From Arthrobacter pascens (GTDB lineage Bacteria > Actinomycetota > Actinomycetes > Actinomycetales > Micrococcaceae), in the NCBI RefSeq assembly GCF_017052465.1, contig NZ_JAFHKT010000146.1:1-64000 (forward strand): DNA of 64,000 nucleotides, written 5' to 3'. The notes below the pieces were generated by a model. That model ran no database searches, was not told the DNA's origin, and saw nothing but the letters and a program-made list of their open reading frames with translations. The position numbers and the translations under genes are program-made. The stretch's first letter is position 1; the number at the start of each line of letters is the position of its first letter. Below, in pieces: positions 16,791 to 25,192 of the stretch.

Positions 16791-17464
16791 AGGAACGAAA
16801 TGACGGGTCGGCCGTCCGGGCCGGCTTCCACCGAGGCTGTCACAGCGGAGTAGTCCGGGATGTGCGGTACGCCGTCGGGCACCACTCCTGTGTTCGGGCC
16901 CACCGCCACCGTCCGGATTCCGGCAGCCAGGCCGGCCGCGATCCCGGCTGGCGCGTCCTCGAAGACCACGGCATCCGCAGGTTCCACGCCCAGCAGCTCG
17001 GCGGCGCGCAAGTATCCCTCGGGATGCGGCTTGCCGCGGGTGACCAGGTCCGCCGTGACGGCCGTGGCCGGCATGGGCAGGCCCGCCGCGCCCATGCGGA
17101 CGTCTGCCAGTATTCGGTCTGCTGAGGTCACCAGCGCCACCGCATCGGCAGGCAGGGCCCGCAGGAGTGCGGCAGCCCCGGGCAACGCTACGATGCCTTC
17201 GGTCCGGACCCGCTCCATTGCGCCGAGTTCGGCGGTGAGTGCCACAACATCCGCACCGGCGGGGGCAAACCGCCGCACGGTATCCCCTGCCTGAACGCCG
17301 TGCGAAGTCCGCAGGATCTCTGCGATGTCCAGGCCGTACCGCGCGGCAAACTCACCCCACACCTGCTCCACCACCGCCGTGGAATCAACCAGGGTGCCGT
17401 CCATGTCAAAGAGGACGGCACGGGCAACCAGGGCAGTGGAGACGGATTCGGCAGGAAGGTTCAT
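16784..17464 (-). CDS. HAD-superfamily phosphatase (beta-phosphoglucomutase-like)
   Basis: 226 residues from ATG at 17464. HAD motif I is LFDMDGTLVDS at about 18-28 with the nucleophile Asp20. Motif II (LVTSAD) is near 113, motif III KPHPEGYLRA near 150, and motif IV VFEDAPAGIAAG near 168. A helical cap between motifs I and II gives the subclass of sugar-phosphate phosphatases (GS1-like, phosphoglycolate phosphatase, beta-phosphoglucomutase). The substrate is not determined. Convergent with the transglycosylase gene. Confidence 0.88.
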   Translation of the reverse strand: MNLPAESVSTALVARAVLFDMDGTLVDSTAVVEQVWGEFAARYGLDIAEILRTSHGVQAGDTVRRFAPAGADVVALTAELGAMERVRTEGIVALPGAAALLRALPADAVALVTSADRILADVRMGAAGLPMPATAVTADLVTRGKPHPEGYLRAAELLGVEPADAVVFEDAPAGIAAGLAAGIRTVAVGPNTGVVPDGVPHIPDYSAVTASVEAGPDGRPVISFLL

Positions 17465-17505
17465 GCATCCATCCTGCCTCATGCGCCGAGGCGGTGGCCC
17501 GTCCC

Positions 17506-17883
17506 TCAGCCGTCCGACCGGTTGGGGATGTACTGCACGGCCCACTTGTTGCCGTCGGGATCGGCGAAGTAAACGAAGTGGCCCCAGGCCTGCACGTCGA
17601 CGTCACTGACGTCCACGCCGTTGGCCTTCAGCTGGTCGTGGGCTGCGTGGATGTCGCTGACCACGAGCTGGAGGCTGGGTGCAGTGCCCGGCGGGGCGTC
17701 GTTGAGGCCCTCGCCGATGGCGATCGAGCAGCCGGAGCCCGGAGGTGTCAGCTGGACGAAGCGGATGCCGTCCATGGGCCTCTCGTCGTAATCGGCGTTG
17801 AAGCCGACCTTGTTGACGTAGAAGTCCTTGGCGCGGTCCACATCGGACACCGGGACGAAGACGAGTTCAAGTTTCCAGTCCAT
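17506..17883 (-). CDS. VOC-family (glyoxalase-like) protein
   Basis: 125 residues forming one vicinal-oxygen-chelate module pair: LELVFVPVSDVDRAKDFYV at the start and WGHFVYFADPDGNKWAVQYI at the end. Family members are metal-dependent lyases, dioxygenases or antibiotic-binding resistance proteins. Nothing here singles out one reaction. It lies between the HAD gene and upp on the same strand, with gaps of about 40-60 bp. Confidence 0.88.
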   Translation of the reverse strand: MDWKLELVFVPVSDVDRAKDFYVNKVGFNADYDERPMDGIRFVQLTPPGSGCSIAIGEGLNDAPPGTAPSLQLVVSDIHAAHDQLKANGVDVSDVDVQAWGHFVYFADPDGNKWAVQYIPNRSDG

Positions 17884-17943
17884 GGTGCACAGGCTAACCC
17901 GCGGGCGGAACGATAAGGAAGGGTCCGGGGCAGGCGGCCTGAG

Positions 17944-18579
17944 TCAGTGGGCGATGCCGTACAGCCGGTCACCGGCGTCGCCCAGCCCGGGCACGATGTA
18001 GGACTTCTCGTTCAGCTTCTCGTCAATCGAGGCCAGCACGATGGTGACGTTGGCATCGGCGAGTTCTTCCTCGAGTTTGGCCAGGCCCTCCGGGGCGGCC
18101 AGCAGGCAGATGCACGTGACGTCGGAAGCCCCGCGCCTGAAGAGGAATTTGATGGCCTCCCGCAGCGTGCCGCCGGTGGCGAGCATCGGGTCCAGAACGA
18201 AGATCTGCCGGTCCGTGAGGTTTTCCGGCAGCCGCTCGGCGTAGGTGATGATGTCCAGGGTTTCCTCGTCACGGGCCATGCCAAGGAACCCGACCTCGGC
18301 CGTGGGGACCAGCTTGGTCATCCCTTCGAGCATGCCCAGGCCTGCCCGGAGGATCGGGACAACGAGGGGTGTGGGCTTGGTGAATGCCGTGCCCACGGTG
18401 GGGGAAACGGGGGTCTCAATGGTGACAGGCTCGGTGCGGACGTCGCGGGTTGCCTCATAGGCGAGGAGGGTGACGAGCTCCTCGGTCAGCTGACGGAAGA
18501 CCGGTGATGGTGTGTTCTTATCCCGCAGGACGGTGAGCTTGTGGGCGACCAGCGGGTGGTCCACGACGAGAGTTCGCAT
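17944..18579 (-). CDS. upp: Uracil phosphoribosyltransferase
   Basis: Makes UMP from uracil and PRPP (pyrimidine salvage). 211 residues, the standard length. The PRPP loop region [15 protein letters not shown] is near residues 128-142, and the uracil-binding C-terminus [12 protein letters not shown] ends the protein as expected for the family. N-terminal [20 protein letters not shown] (exactly 20 residues) is also typical. Confidence 0.97.
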   Translation of the reverse strand: MRTLVVDHPLVAHKLTVLRDKNTPSPVFRQLTEELVTLLAYEATRDVRTEPVTIETPVSPTVGTAFTKPTPLVVPILRAGLGMLEGMTKLVPTAEVGFLGMARDEETLDIITYAERLPENLTDRQIFVLDPMLATGGTLREAIKFLFRRGASDVTCICLLAAPEGLAKLEEELADANVTIVLASIDEKLNEKSYIVPGLGDAGDRLYGIAH

Positions 18580-18591
18580 GGGTCAAAACTA

Positions 18592-19437
18592 TCACCCGGA
18601 GGAGGGCTCCCCGCCGCGGCTTCCGCCCCCTGCGGCAGCGCCGCCGGGGCCGTTCTCCGGTTCGCGTGCACCTACGTCGGAAGACGCTTTGTCCGACAGA
18701 CGGGCCGGGTGCTCGAAGGTCGGCGCCGGACCTGCATGCTCACGGCGCCGGATGACGTGGAACAGCCTGTGGGCCATGATCACAATGCCCACCCACGCGA
18801 ACCCCAGCAGCCATGCCGCCATCACATCCGTCATCCAGTGGTGCCCCAGGAACACCCTGCTCAGGCCCATCGCGATGATGAACAACACACCCACCGTGAT
18901 GACGGACGCACGGACCAGGTTCTTCTGCGTTTGCAGGCACATCAGGTACACCACGACGCCGATCACCACCGTCGTGTTGAGGGTGTGCCCGCTCGGAAAC
19001 GAGGGCGAAAACTCGAAGGGCGGAACGGCGTCGATGTGGTCCGGACGGACCCGGCCCATGAGCGTCTTGCTCACAGTGGTGGCGGTGATTGATACCGCCG
19101 CCGCGCCGCCCACCAGGATGAGCGGCCGCCAGCTGCGGCTGACATAGGTCAGCCAGGCAACGAGGATGCTCGCCAGAATGGGCATGCCGATGCCGCCGCC
19201 GATGTTGGTGAACGCCGTTACGACAGCATCCAGGCCAGGATTTCGGTATTGCTTGGCCACCTCAAGGGCAGGCTGGTCCAGACCGGCAACACCGTCCTTG
19301 GCCACAACGCTCTGGTAGACCTCGGCTCCGAGCAGCGCCATGGTAATGACCAGGAAGCCGCCCACTATGAGCGTGATCCACAGCGCCGCGTACGGGCCGA
19401 GCCACCGGCCAAACCGATCATTCAGGGATTTCATCAT
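18592..19437 (-). CDS. PAP2-family membrane phosphatase
   Basis: Acid phosphatase of the PAP2 superfamily with about six membrane helices. The three catalytic motifs are KTLMGRVRP, FPSGHT and SRVFLGHHWMTD. Likely a lipid phosphatase (undecaprenyl-pyrophosphate or phosphatidate type). The C-terminal 45 residues are a disordered Gly/Pro-rich tail. The frame is open to 19500, but that start would overlap the divergent tadA. GGGAG precedes two adjacent ATGs at 19437 and 19434, either of which may be used. It ends 12 bp before upp. Confidence 0.88.
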   Translation of the reverse strand: MMKSLNDRFGRWLGPYAALWITLIVGGFLVITMALLGAEVYQSVVAKDGVAGLDQPALEVAKQYRNPGLDAVVTAFTNIGGGIGMPILASILVAWLTYVSRSWRPLILVGGAAAVSITATTVSKTLMGRVRPDHIDAVPPFEFSPSFPSGHTLNTTVVIGVVVYLMCLQTQKNLVRASVITVGVLFIIAMGLSRVFLGHHWMTDVMAAWLLGFAWVGIVIMAHRLFHVIRRREHAGPAPTFEHPARLSDKASSDVGAREPENGPGGAAAGGGSRGGEPSSG

Positions 19438-19493
19438 TTCTCCCGGCCACGCGCTGTCCGAAGCTAAGTACCCTTCGAAACTATCATTGAGCC

Positions 19494-20006
19494 ATGGCAC
19501 CGGCAGATCCGCAACACCTCGAATGGATGGGCCTTGCGCTCAAAGAAGCCCGACGGGCGCTGGCCACGGAGGACGTGCCCATCGGCGCCGTCGTCATCGG
19601 TCCCGACGGCGCGGTGCTGGGATCCGGACGGAACGAACGGGAGGCGCTGGGTGACCCCACCGCCCACGCCGAAGTCGTCGCCATCCGGGAAGCCGCCGCC
19701 CGGCTCCGCGAGCGGGCTGCGCGCCAGGGCGGCCGCGGCGACGGCTGGCGGCTCGAGGACTGCACTCTGGTGGTGACACTGGAACCATGCGCCATGTGCG
19801 CCGGTGCGATCGTGCTGGCGAGGATTCACCGCGTGGTGTTCGGCGCCTGGGATGAGAAGGCGGGGGCAGCGGGCTCCGTATTCGACATCCTCCGCGAGCG
19901 CCGCCTCAACCATTGGGTTGAGGTCTATGGGGGCGTCCAGGAGGAGGAATGTGGTGCCGTACTGCGGGAATTCTTCGCCGCCCACCGGGGTGCGCCGCGC
20001 CTGTAA
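19494..20006 (+). CDS. tadA: tRNA-specific adenosine deaminase (TadA)
   Basis: Converts A34 to inosine in tRNA-Arg(ACG), the tRNA encoded at 2.4 kb. 170 residues with the zinc-deaminase motifs TAHAE (catalytic Glu) and TLEPCAMCAGA. The C-terminal FDILRERRLNHWVEV region is typical of TadA. An insertion of about 12 residues (RERAARQGGRGDG) separates the motifs, as often seen in actinobacteria. Divergent from the PAP2 gene. Confidence 0.95.
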   Translation: MAPADPQHLEWMGLALKEARRALATEDVPIGAVVIGPDGAVLGSGRNEREALGDPTAHAEVVAIREAAARLRERAARQGGRGDGWRLEDCTLVVTLEPCAMCAGAIVLARIHRVVFGAWDEKAGAAGSVFDILRERRLNHWVEVYGGVQEEECGAVLREFFAAHRGAPRL

Positions 20007-20031
20007 GCCTTTCTAACTCCGGTAAGCCTTC

Positions 20032-21273
20032 CTAGCCCCGGCCCCCGGCGGCGTCCAGCGCGTCGAGCCGCTCCTGCCGGGACGCCGGCGAGTCCAGGCT
20101 GTAGGACCGGAAATCGCCGAGGTCCTCCTGGATCCAGGCCTCCACCTCCGCGATTCGGCGTGTAACAGCCGGCGTGGGGCCGTCGAAGAGCCAGTGCGCG
20201 ATCCGCGCCTTGGCGGGGTCGTACTGCCACAGCCCGATGATGCGTCCGCGGTCCAGGACGGGGTGGTCCGGGAGGTCCGCCTGCAGCGCCAGGGTGGAGT
20301 TCAGCACCTTCCTGCCTTTGTCTGCCTCGGCGAACAGGTCAGCAGAGTTCCGGCGCTGCAGCACGAGGGAGTCAGTTCCTGCCAGCAGCTGGATCTGCTC
20401 CTTCTCCGGGGCCGTGAACCGGGCGAGGCTGCCGACGTCGTCGGGCAGCATCCACAGTGGCCCGCCGCTTGCGACGGGAACCTCGACGGCGGCGGCGGCC
20501 AGCGCCGCTTTGCTCTGGGCGACGGTGAAGCCGGTGAACCACTGGGACTGCCCAAGGGTGGCGCCGCCGGTCCAGCCCAGGTAGCGGCGGATCAGCTCAG
20601 CCCGGGCGTCCTCGGGGCCGAGTGTGCTGTGCGGCAACCCCCAGGGGGTGTAGGTGTAGCGCTGCTGGTCCAGCCGGCCGTTGACGGGAACGCGGCGGAT
20701 CCGGCCGTCCGCCTGCAGCAGTCCCAGGGCCGTGGGCAGGGTGGTGGACGCGCCCTTTTTCCTGCCCTCCTCGCCGAGGCTCCGGACGGATTCGCCCAGT
20801 TCGTCCCTGAGCTGTTTGGGGTCCATGGGACCGTCGGCTTCCGAGAGCACGTGCAGGATCTGTTCTTCGAGCAGGGTGATCTCGCCGCGGTCCACGCCCA
20901 GCCGGGCCAGGACCCTGAAGGCCTCCTCGGCGTTCTTGCCCAGGCTCAGTGCCCAGGCGAAGTCTTCCCGGCCCAGGACGTAGGTGCAGCCCCGCGCCGT
21001 GGGAAGCTCATGGATCTTCAGGTCCAGCACGTCCCGGTCCACCTGGTCGCGGCGGATGCCGGCCCGCGCAAAGAGCGTGAGGTACGGGTTGGCGCCGCCC
21101 ACCGAGCGCGCCCACCCGGCGCGGGCGAGCACCTCTTCGGACGTGGCGCCGGCGAGGCTGCCGTCCAGCCCCTGTTTGTGCCAGGCCCACGCACGGAGCA
21201 GCCCGGGCGTGAGTCGTTCAGCCTGGAGGCCGTCGGCGCCGACGCTGTCAGGGGTCGAGACGTGGGTAGTCAT
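20032..21273 (-). CDS. AlkZ/YcaQ-like winged-helix DNA glycosylase family protein
   Basis: 413 residues, the size of the HTH_42 family that includes AlkZ and YcaQ (DNA glycosylases that unhook crosslinks or remove bulky adducts). Winged-helix-like segments appear at about 25-65, 140-200 and 205-330, including the stretch QQRYTYTPWGLPHS, and family-like wording LARAGWARSVGG near the N-terminus. I cannot identify the catalytic Gln-x-Gln/Asp pair with certainty, so glycosylase activity is inferred. ATG at 21273. Monocistronic, convergent with tadA. Confidence 0.75.
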   Translation of the reverse strand: MTTHVSTPDSVGADGLQAERLTPGLLRAWAWHKQGLDGSLAGATSEEVLARAGWARSVGGANPYLTLFARAGIRRDQVDRDVLDLKIHELPTARGCTYVLGREDFAWALSLGKNAEEAFRVLARLGVDRGEITLLEEQILHVLSEADGPMDPKQLRDELGESVRSLGEEGRKKGASTTLPTALGLLQADGRIRRVPVNGRLDQQRYTYTPWGLPHSTLGPEDARAELIRRYLGWTGGATLGQSQWFTGFTVAQSKAALAAAAVEVPVASGGPLWMLPDDVGSLARFTAPEKEQIQLLAGTDSLVLQRRNSADLFAEADKGRKVLNSTLALQADLPDHPVLDRGRIIGLWQYDPAKARIAHWLFDGPTPAVTRRIAEVEAWIQEDLGDFRSYSLDSPASRQERLDALDAAGGRG

Positions 21274-21301
21274 GCGCTAATTGTCCACCAGCATCCCGGA
21301 G

Positions 21302-22411
21302 CTAGGAATGCCCGGCCTGCGGTGTCGCTGCTCCGATGACATCCAGCACGCACCGGGCGGTCGCATCCCAGCCCGGCAGCTGTTCCCTGCCGGCTAGCGC
21401 CGCCCGGCGCCACGCGGCCTGCCGCTCCGGCGAGGTGAGCCAGCTCCGCAGCGCTTCTGCGAGCGGGGCCGGGTCCGAGTCAAGGACGACGACGGCGCCC
21501 GGCAGCGGGGATTCGTCGCCTTCCGGTGTGGTCCCGTGTTGTGCTCCGAGATTCAGTGCCTCCACCGCGCCCGTGCCGGCACGCACCACCACCGGCACGC
21601 CCCGCGCCAGCGATTCGGTGACGGCCATCCCGAAGGCCTCCACTTTGGAGACGAGCAGGCTAAGGTCCGCCGCGTGCCATTCATTCTCCAGCTCCTGCCC
21701 CTTCAGCTCGCCGGCGAGGCGCACGCGGGCCTCCAAGCCGGACTCCTGCAGCGCCGCCCTGACGTCCCGCGCGTAGCCAGGGTCCGCCTCGTCTGAACCG
21801 ACCAGTGCAGCCGTCCACTGCAGATCCTGCAGCAGTGACAGGGCCCCCAGGACGATCAGCTGGTCTTTGTTGGGCAGCAGGGCCGCTATGGAGACCAGAT
21901 GCGGCGGGTCCGATCCTTCGGCCGGCTCCCCCATGTCCGTGCCGGGGAGCGCCACGTGCACGTTGCGGGTGCCGTGGCGGCGGGTGATCTCGGCGGCGAC
22001 GGAGCCGCTGGTACAGATCACGCCGGCGGCGGCGCTGAGGGCGCGGATCTCCAGCTGCGGGTGGTCGAGCAGGACCATGTGCAGCAGGATCCACGGCGGC
22101 TGCCCGGCCGCTGCCGCGGCTTCCAGGGCCTCCGGGGCTCCGGAAGCGATGAGCCCGTCCACTATGGTGACCGTGCCGCCCGCCGCCTGCCCCTCGTCGG
22201 GGGCGGCGGAACCTTCCCCCAGGAGGCGGGCGAACCGCCGTCGGTCTTCACTGCTGCCCACCGGCCAGTTACCGTCCACCCGTTCCACGGTCGCGCTGAC
22301 GCCCAGTTGGGCGAGTCCGCGCACCAGGGATGCGTTATAGACGTTGCCGCCGGAGTTGTGGAGGATGTTGCCGGGAACGAGCAGGCGGACGGCGGCTGGA
22401 CGGGGCTGCAT
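21302..22411 (-). CDS. Glycosyltransferase (GT-B fold, GT4-like)
   Basis: 369 residues. An N-terminal acceptor domain (PGNILHNSGGNVYNASLVRGL) precedes a C-terminal donor domain with VSIAALLPNKDQL near 190 and the nucleotide-sugar site VTESLARGVPVVVRAGTGAVEA (in part) near 265-285, with a Glu-containing EX7E-type region. Third gene of an operon with the PTPS-like protein (8 bp upstream) and a dehydrogenase. The glycosyl donor and acceptor are unknown; a pterin-like or small-molecule acceptor is suggested only by the neighbours. Confidence 0.85.
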   Translation of the reverse strand: MQPRPAAVRLLVPGNILHNSGGNVYNASLVRGLAQLGVSATVERVDGNWPVGSSEDRRRFARLLGEGSAAPDEGQAAGGTVTIVDGLIASGAPEALEAAAAAGQPPWILLHMVLLDHPQLEIRALSAAAGVICTSGSVAAEITRRHGTRNVHVALPGTDMGEPAEGSDPPHLVSIAALLPNKDQLIVLGALSLLQDLQWTAALVGSDEADPGYARDVRAALQESGLEARVRLAGELKGQELENEWHAADLSLLVSKVEAFGMAVTESLARGVPVVVRAGTGAVEALNLGAQHGTTPEGDESPLPGAVVVLDSDPAPLAEALRSWLTSPERQAAWRRAALAGREQLPGWDATARCVLDVIGAATPQAGHS

Positions 22412-22419
22412 GGGGGCTG

Positions 22420-22812
22420 CTATTCGAAGTCGAGGGTGTAGGTGGCCCAGGCATCCGGGTTTTCGCGCAGCGTGACGTCCAGTCCGGACAGCTCTCGCCC
22501 GTCCACGTCGTCACGGATCTGCGCCGCCACCGCGTCGGCGATGTACTGCGCCAGGGCTTCGGTGGTGCTGAGCTTGCCTTCGAAGTCCGGGTGTTCGTCC
22601 AGGTTGCGGTAGTTGAGACCGGCCAGCACCTTTTCGATGATGGTGCCCGCGGCACCGATGTCCAGGACGATGGCGTCGTCGTTGAGCGCACGACGGCGGA
22701 AGCTTACCTCTGTCACGAACGTCGCCCCGTGCAGGGCCTGCGCGGGCCCGAACGCCTCTCGGGGCAGGCTGTGGGCGATCATGAAGTGGCGGCGGACGGT
22801 CAGGCTGAACAC
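22420..22812 (-). CDS. 6-carboxytetrahydropterin synthase-like (PTPS/QueD family) protein, altered metal site
   Basis: 130 residues, normal QueD/PTPS length. The first His is in FMIAHSLP, the catalytic-triad-like region is LSTTEALAQYIAD, and the C-terminal strand LDVTLRENPDAWATY matches the family. The usual HGH zinc motif reads LHGAT, so one of three zinc histidines is missing, and no catalytic Cys is seen in the preceding loop (FGPAQAL). Canonical 6-carboxypterin chemistry is therefore doubtful. Between the dehydrogenase (3 bp upstream) and the glycosyltransferase in one operon. Confidence 0.8.
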   Translation of the reverse strand: MFSLTVRRHFMIAHSLPREAFGPAQALHGATFVTEVSFRRRALNDDAIVLDIGAAGTIIEKVLAGLNYRNLDEHPDFEGKLSTTEALAQYIADAVAAQIRDDVDGRELSGLDVTLRENPDAWATYTLDFE

Positions 22813-22815
22813 TGG

Positions 22816-23841
22816 TTACCTCGTGGTTTCTGTTGCGCGGGATTCAATGACTGTTGGGTATTCGATGACATGGCACAGCGCCTCCAGCGTGCCGTCCGAG
22901 AGCCGCTCGACGACGCCGGGCAGTTCCTTGAACGCAGACGTGCCCGTGAGGAAGGCGTCGAAGACGGGGTCTGTCAGCAGGGACGCCGCGGTCTCGAGGC
23001 GCTGGGCGCTGGTGCGGCGGTGGCGCCGTGCCCTGGCCACAGTGCCCACCTGGCTGGCACGGATGGAGAGCCTGCGGGCGTGGAAGTCCTCCCCCAGCGG
23101 CAGAGTAACCTTCCGGTCCGCGTACCAGGACATCTCGATGATTTCGCCTTCGTCGCCCACGAGCTTCAGGCTGCGCTCCAGGCCTCCCTCGGAAGCGGAG
23201 CAGTGGAAGACGATGTCGCAGTCCGGCAGGGCGTCGTCCGGGTGGGCAAAGTCCACGCCCAGGGCGTCGGCGAGTTCCTTGCGCCCAGGGTCGAGGTCCA
23301 CCAGCTGGAGGCGCGCGAGCGGGAAGGTGCGGAGCAGCGTTGCCACCATGCCGCCCACCAGTCCTGCGCCGATCACCGCGATGCGGTCGCCCAGCCTCGG
23401 TCCCGCCTCCCACAGTGCGTTGACGGCCGTCTCCACGGTGCCGGTGAGCACCGCCCGGCGGGGCGGGACGCCGTCGGGAATGCGGGTCAGCGCGGAGACC
23501 GGGACGACGTACCGGTCCTGGTGCGGGTGGAGGCAGAAGACCGTCTGGCCGGGCCAGCCGTCCGGCCCCTCCTCCACGACACCGACGGAGAGGTAGCCGA
23601 ACTTCACCGGCGAGGGAAAGGAGCCTTCCTGGTGCGGAGCCCGCATCTGTTCCGCGACGCACTGCGGAACGGCGCCATGGTGCACCACAAGTTCGGTGCC
23701 CTTGCTGATTCCCGAATACAGCGCGCGGACCAGAGCCTCGTCATCGCCCGGACGGCGGAGCTCCTCGGCGCGCAGCTCGCCCTGCTCAGGGCCGATGGTC
23801 CAGTATGCGGTTGCTTCTGCGTGCTGCGGAGAGGTAGTCAT
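22816..23841 (-). CDS. Medium-chain (zinc-type) dehydrogenase
   Basis: 341 residues of the MDR superfamily. GroES-like N-terminal half; Rossmann half with IAVIGAGLVGGMVATLL near 160-178 and an acidic residue at the end of beta-2 (LVDLD), which favours NAD. The catalytic-zinc Cys is replaced: SGISKGTE stands where SGICGTD is common, as in zinc-free MDR groups such as BchC-like and some sugar dehydrogenases. First gene of the dehydrogenase / PTPS-like / glycosyltransferase operon. Substrate unknown. Confidence 0.85.
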   Translation of the reverse strand: MTTSPQHAEATAYWTIGPEQGELRAEELRRPGDDEALVRALYSGISKGTELVVHHGAVPQCVAEQMRAPHQEGSFPSPVKFGYLSVGVVEEGPDGWPGQTVFCLHPHQDRYVVPVSALTRIPDGVPPRRAVLTGTVETAVNALWEAGPRLGDRIAVIGAGLVGGMVATLLRTFPLARLQLVDLDPGRKELADALGVDFAHPDDALPDCDIVFHCSASEGGLERSLKLVGDEGEIIEMSWYADRKVTLPLGEDFHARRLSIRASQVGTVARARRHRRTSAQRLETAASLLTDPVFDAFLTGTSAFKELPGVVERLSDGTLEALCHVIEYPTVIESRATETTR

Positions 23842-23989
23842 CTTGCTTATGAATCTAGTGCCCGGCCGCCTGCAGGCGGAAGAGGTCGCCCGGCGTGCCC
23901 CGCTGCCTGCACGTAATCTACGCGCGGGCGGCAGGTCCGCGGCCGCCGTTTTGGGGATGCGGGCCTTGCTCCGGTACCCTAGTCAGGTT

Positions 23990-24079
23990 GGTGACGTGTC
24001 CGAGCGGCCGAAGGTGCAACACTCGAAATGTTGTTTGGTGTCAAAGCCAACGTGGGTTCAAATCCCACCGTCACCGCCA
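23990..24079 (+). tRNA. tRNA-Ser (anticodon CGA)
   Basis: Class II tRNA with a long variable arm. Acceptor GGTGACG pairs with CGTCACC, anticodon arm CAACA-CTCGAAA-TGTTG gives CGA, T-loop TTCAAAT. Discriminator G at 24076 with an encoded CCA at 24077-24079. It is followed by a strong terminator. The last bases plus terminator recur at 29793. Confidence 0.95.
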
Positions 24080-24087
24080 AATAGCGA

Positions 24088-24127
24088 GGCCCCTGCTTCC
24101 CTTTGTTGAGGGAAGCAGGGGCCTTTT
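24088..24127 (+). terminator. tRNA-Ser terminator, left copy of a 50-bp direct repeat
   Basis: Perfect 15-bp stem (24088-24102 / 24109-24123), 6-nt loop, then TTTT. Together with the preceding tRNA end (from 24074) it is nearly identical to 29793-29843. Confidence 0.9.
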
Positions 24128-24211
24128 GCTTTGCCCACGAAATTCGCCCCGCAGCAACGCAGCGGTAACAGAAATCTCGCGGGGCGCTGTGCGTTCAGTG
24201 CGCTGTTGGTG

Positions 24212-24988
24212 TTAGTGCTCTGCTTCTGCGGCAGCCTTCTTGGCGTTCTTCTCGGCGTCCTTCTCGGCGCGCAGAGCCTCCGCATCGTGCTGTTCCTCGG
24301 CTTTTTCCTTGTGGATGACCTCTGCCAGGAGCTTCTCCATCTCCTTGGCGACGCCGGCCGCTGACGCCGGGTTCTGGCCGGTTACCAGCCGGTCGTCCAC
24401 CACGACTTTCTCTTCAAAGACACCAGCAGAGACGTGGGTCGCGCCTTGTTCCTCAAGCCGGTCTGCCAAAGGGAACGGGATGACTTTGTCCTTCCCCGCG
24501 GCAACCTCCTCGTCGTTGGTGAAGGCAGCGACCTTCCTGCCCTCGACTAGCCGAAATCCGTTGGCCAACTCGACGTTCAGCAATCCGGCCGGCCCGTGGC
24601 AGACAGCACCCACCACGCCGCCCGCGTTGTAGACGCTGGCTACCAGATTCTGCAGGCCCTCGCTGTCCGGGAAGTCCCACATGGTGCCGTGGCCTCCCAC
24701 GAGGTAGACGGCGTCGTACTGGTCGGGATCAACGACGTCGACGCGGGCAGTGTTGTAGAGACCGGCGCGAGTGGTCTCGTCCTCCGTGAAGGCAACCTGG
24801 ATGGGATCATCCACGTCCACCTCGTCGCGTGGGGGCTGGCCTCCCTGGATGGACGCGAAGTCGACGAAATGCCCGGAATCCTTGAAGACCTTCCAGGGAT
24901 GTGCAGCCTCGGCCACGTTGTACCCGGTCTTCTCTCCGGTATCGCCGATCTCGGAAACGCTGGTCAGTACCATGAGGATTTTCTTCAT
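24212..24988 (-). CDS. DJ-1/PfpI-family glutamine amidotransferase-like protein
   Basis: 258 residues. The flavodoxin-like DJ-1 fold has the nucleophile elbow AVCHGPAGL near 146-154, with the partner Glu/Asp region YLVGGHGTMWDF near 103-114. Family roles include glyoxalase III/deglycase and stress chaperone activity (Hsp31-like). The C-terminal 40 residues are a highly charged Lys/Glu/Ala helix, not part of the fold. Single gene, the first of the segment between the two tRNA-end repeats. Confidence 0.88.
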   Translation of the reverse strand: MKKILMVLTSVSEIGDTGEKTGYNVAEAAHPWKVFKDSGHFVDFASIQGGQPPRDEVDVDDPIQVAFTEDETTRAGLYNTARVDVVDPDQYDAVYLVGGHGTMWDFPDSEGLQNLVASVYNAGGVVGAVCHGPAGLLNVELANGFRLVEGRKVAAFTNDEEVAAGKDKVIPFPLADRLEEQGATHVSAGVFEEKVVVDDRLVTGQNPASAAGVAKEMEKLLAEVIHKEKAEEQHDAEALRAEKDAEKNAKKAAAEAEH

Positions 24989-25068
24989 GAAGTGCTCCTT
25001 TTCGTCCGACTTCCACCCTACGCCCAGCCCTGTTCAGGCCCTCCCTCCCCGCCTTAGACGGTGGCGGC

Positions 25069-25118
25069 CTGAACGAGTACGAGCCCCGTCCTTCTGGACG
25101 GGGCTCGTACTCGTTCAG
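25069..25118. terminator. Perfect 23-bp hairpin between two minus-strand genes
   Basis: Arms 25069-25091 and 25096-25118 are exact complements around TTCT. It lies 75 bp downstream of the hydroxyacid dehydrogenase stop and 81 bp upstream of the DJ-1 start. No T-tract on either strand. It could terminate the dehydrogenase operon or shape the DJ-1 leader. Confidence 0.6.
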
Positions 25119-25192
25119 CGTTGGTCGTGTCGTTGGCCGGCTGGGACAGATCTATCCCAGCAATCATGCGCGCCATATGGGCGCCCGTGCCG

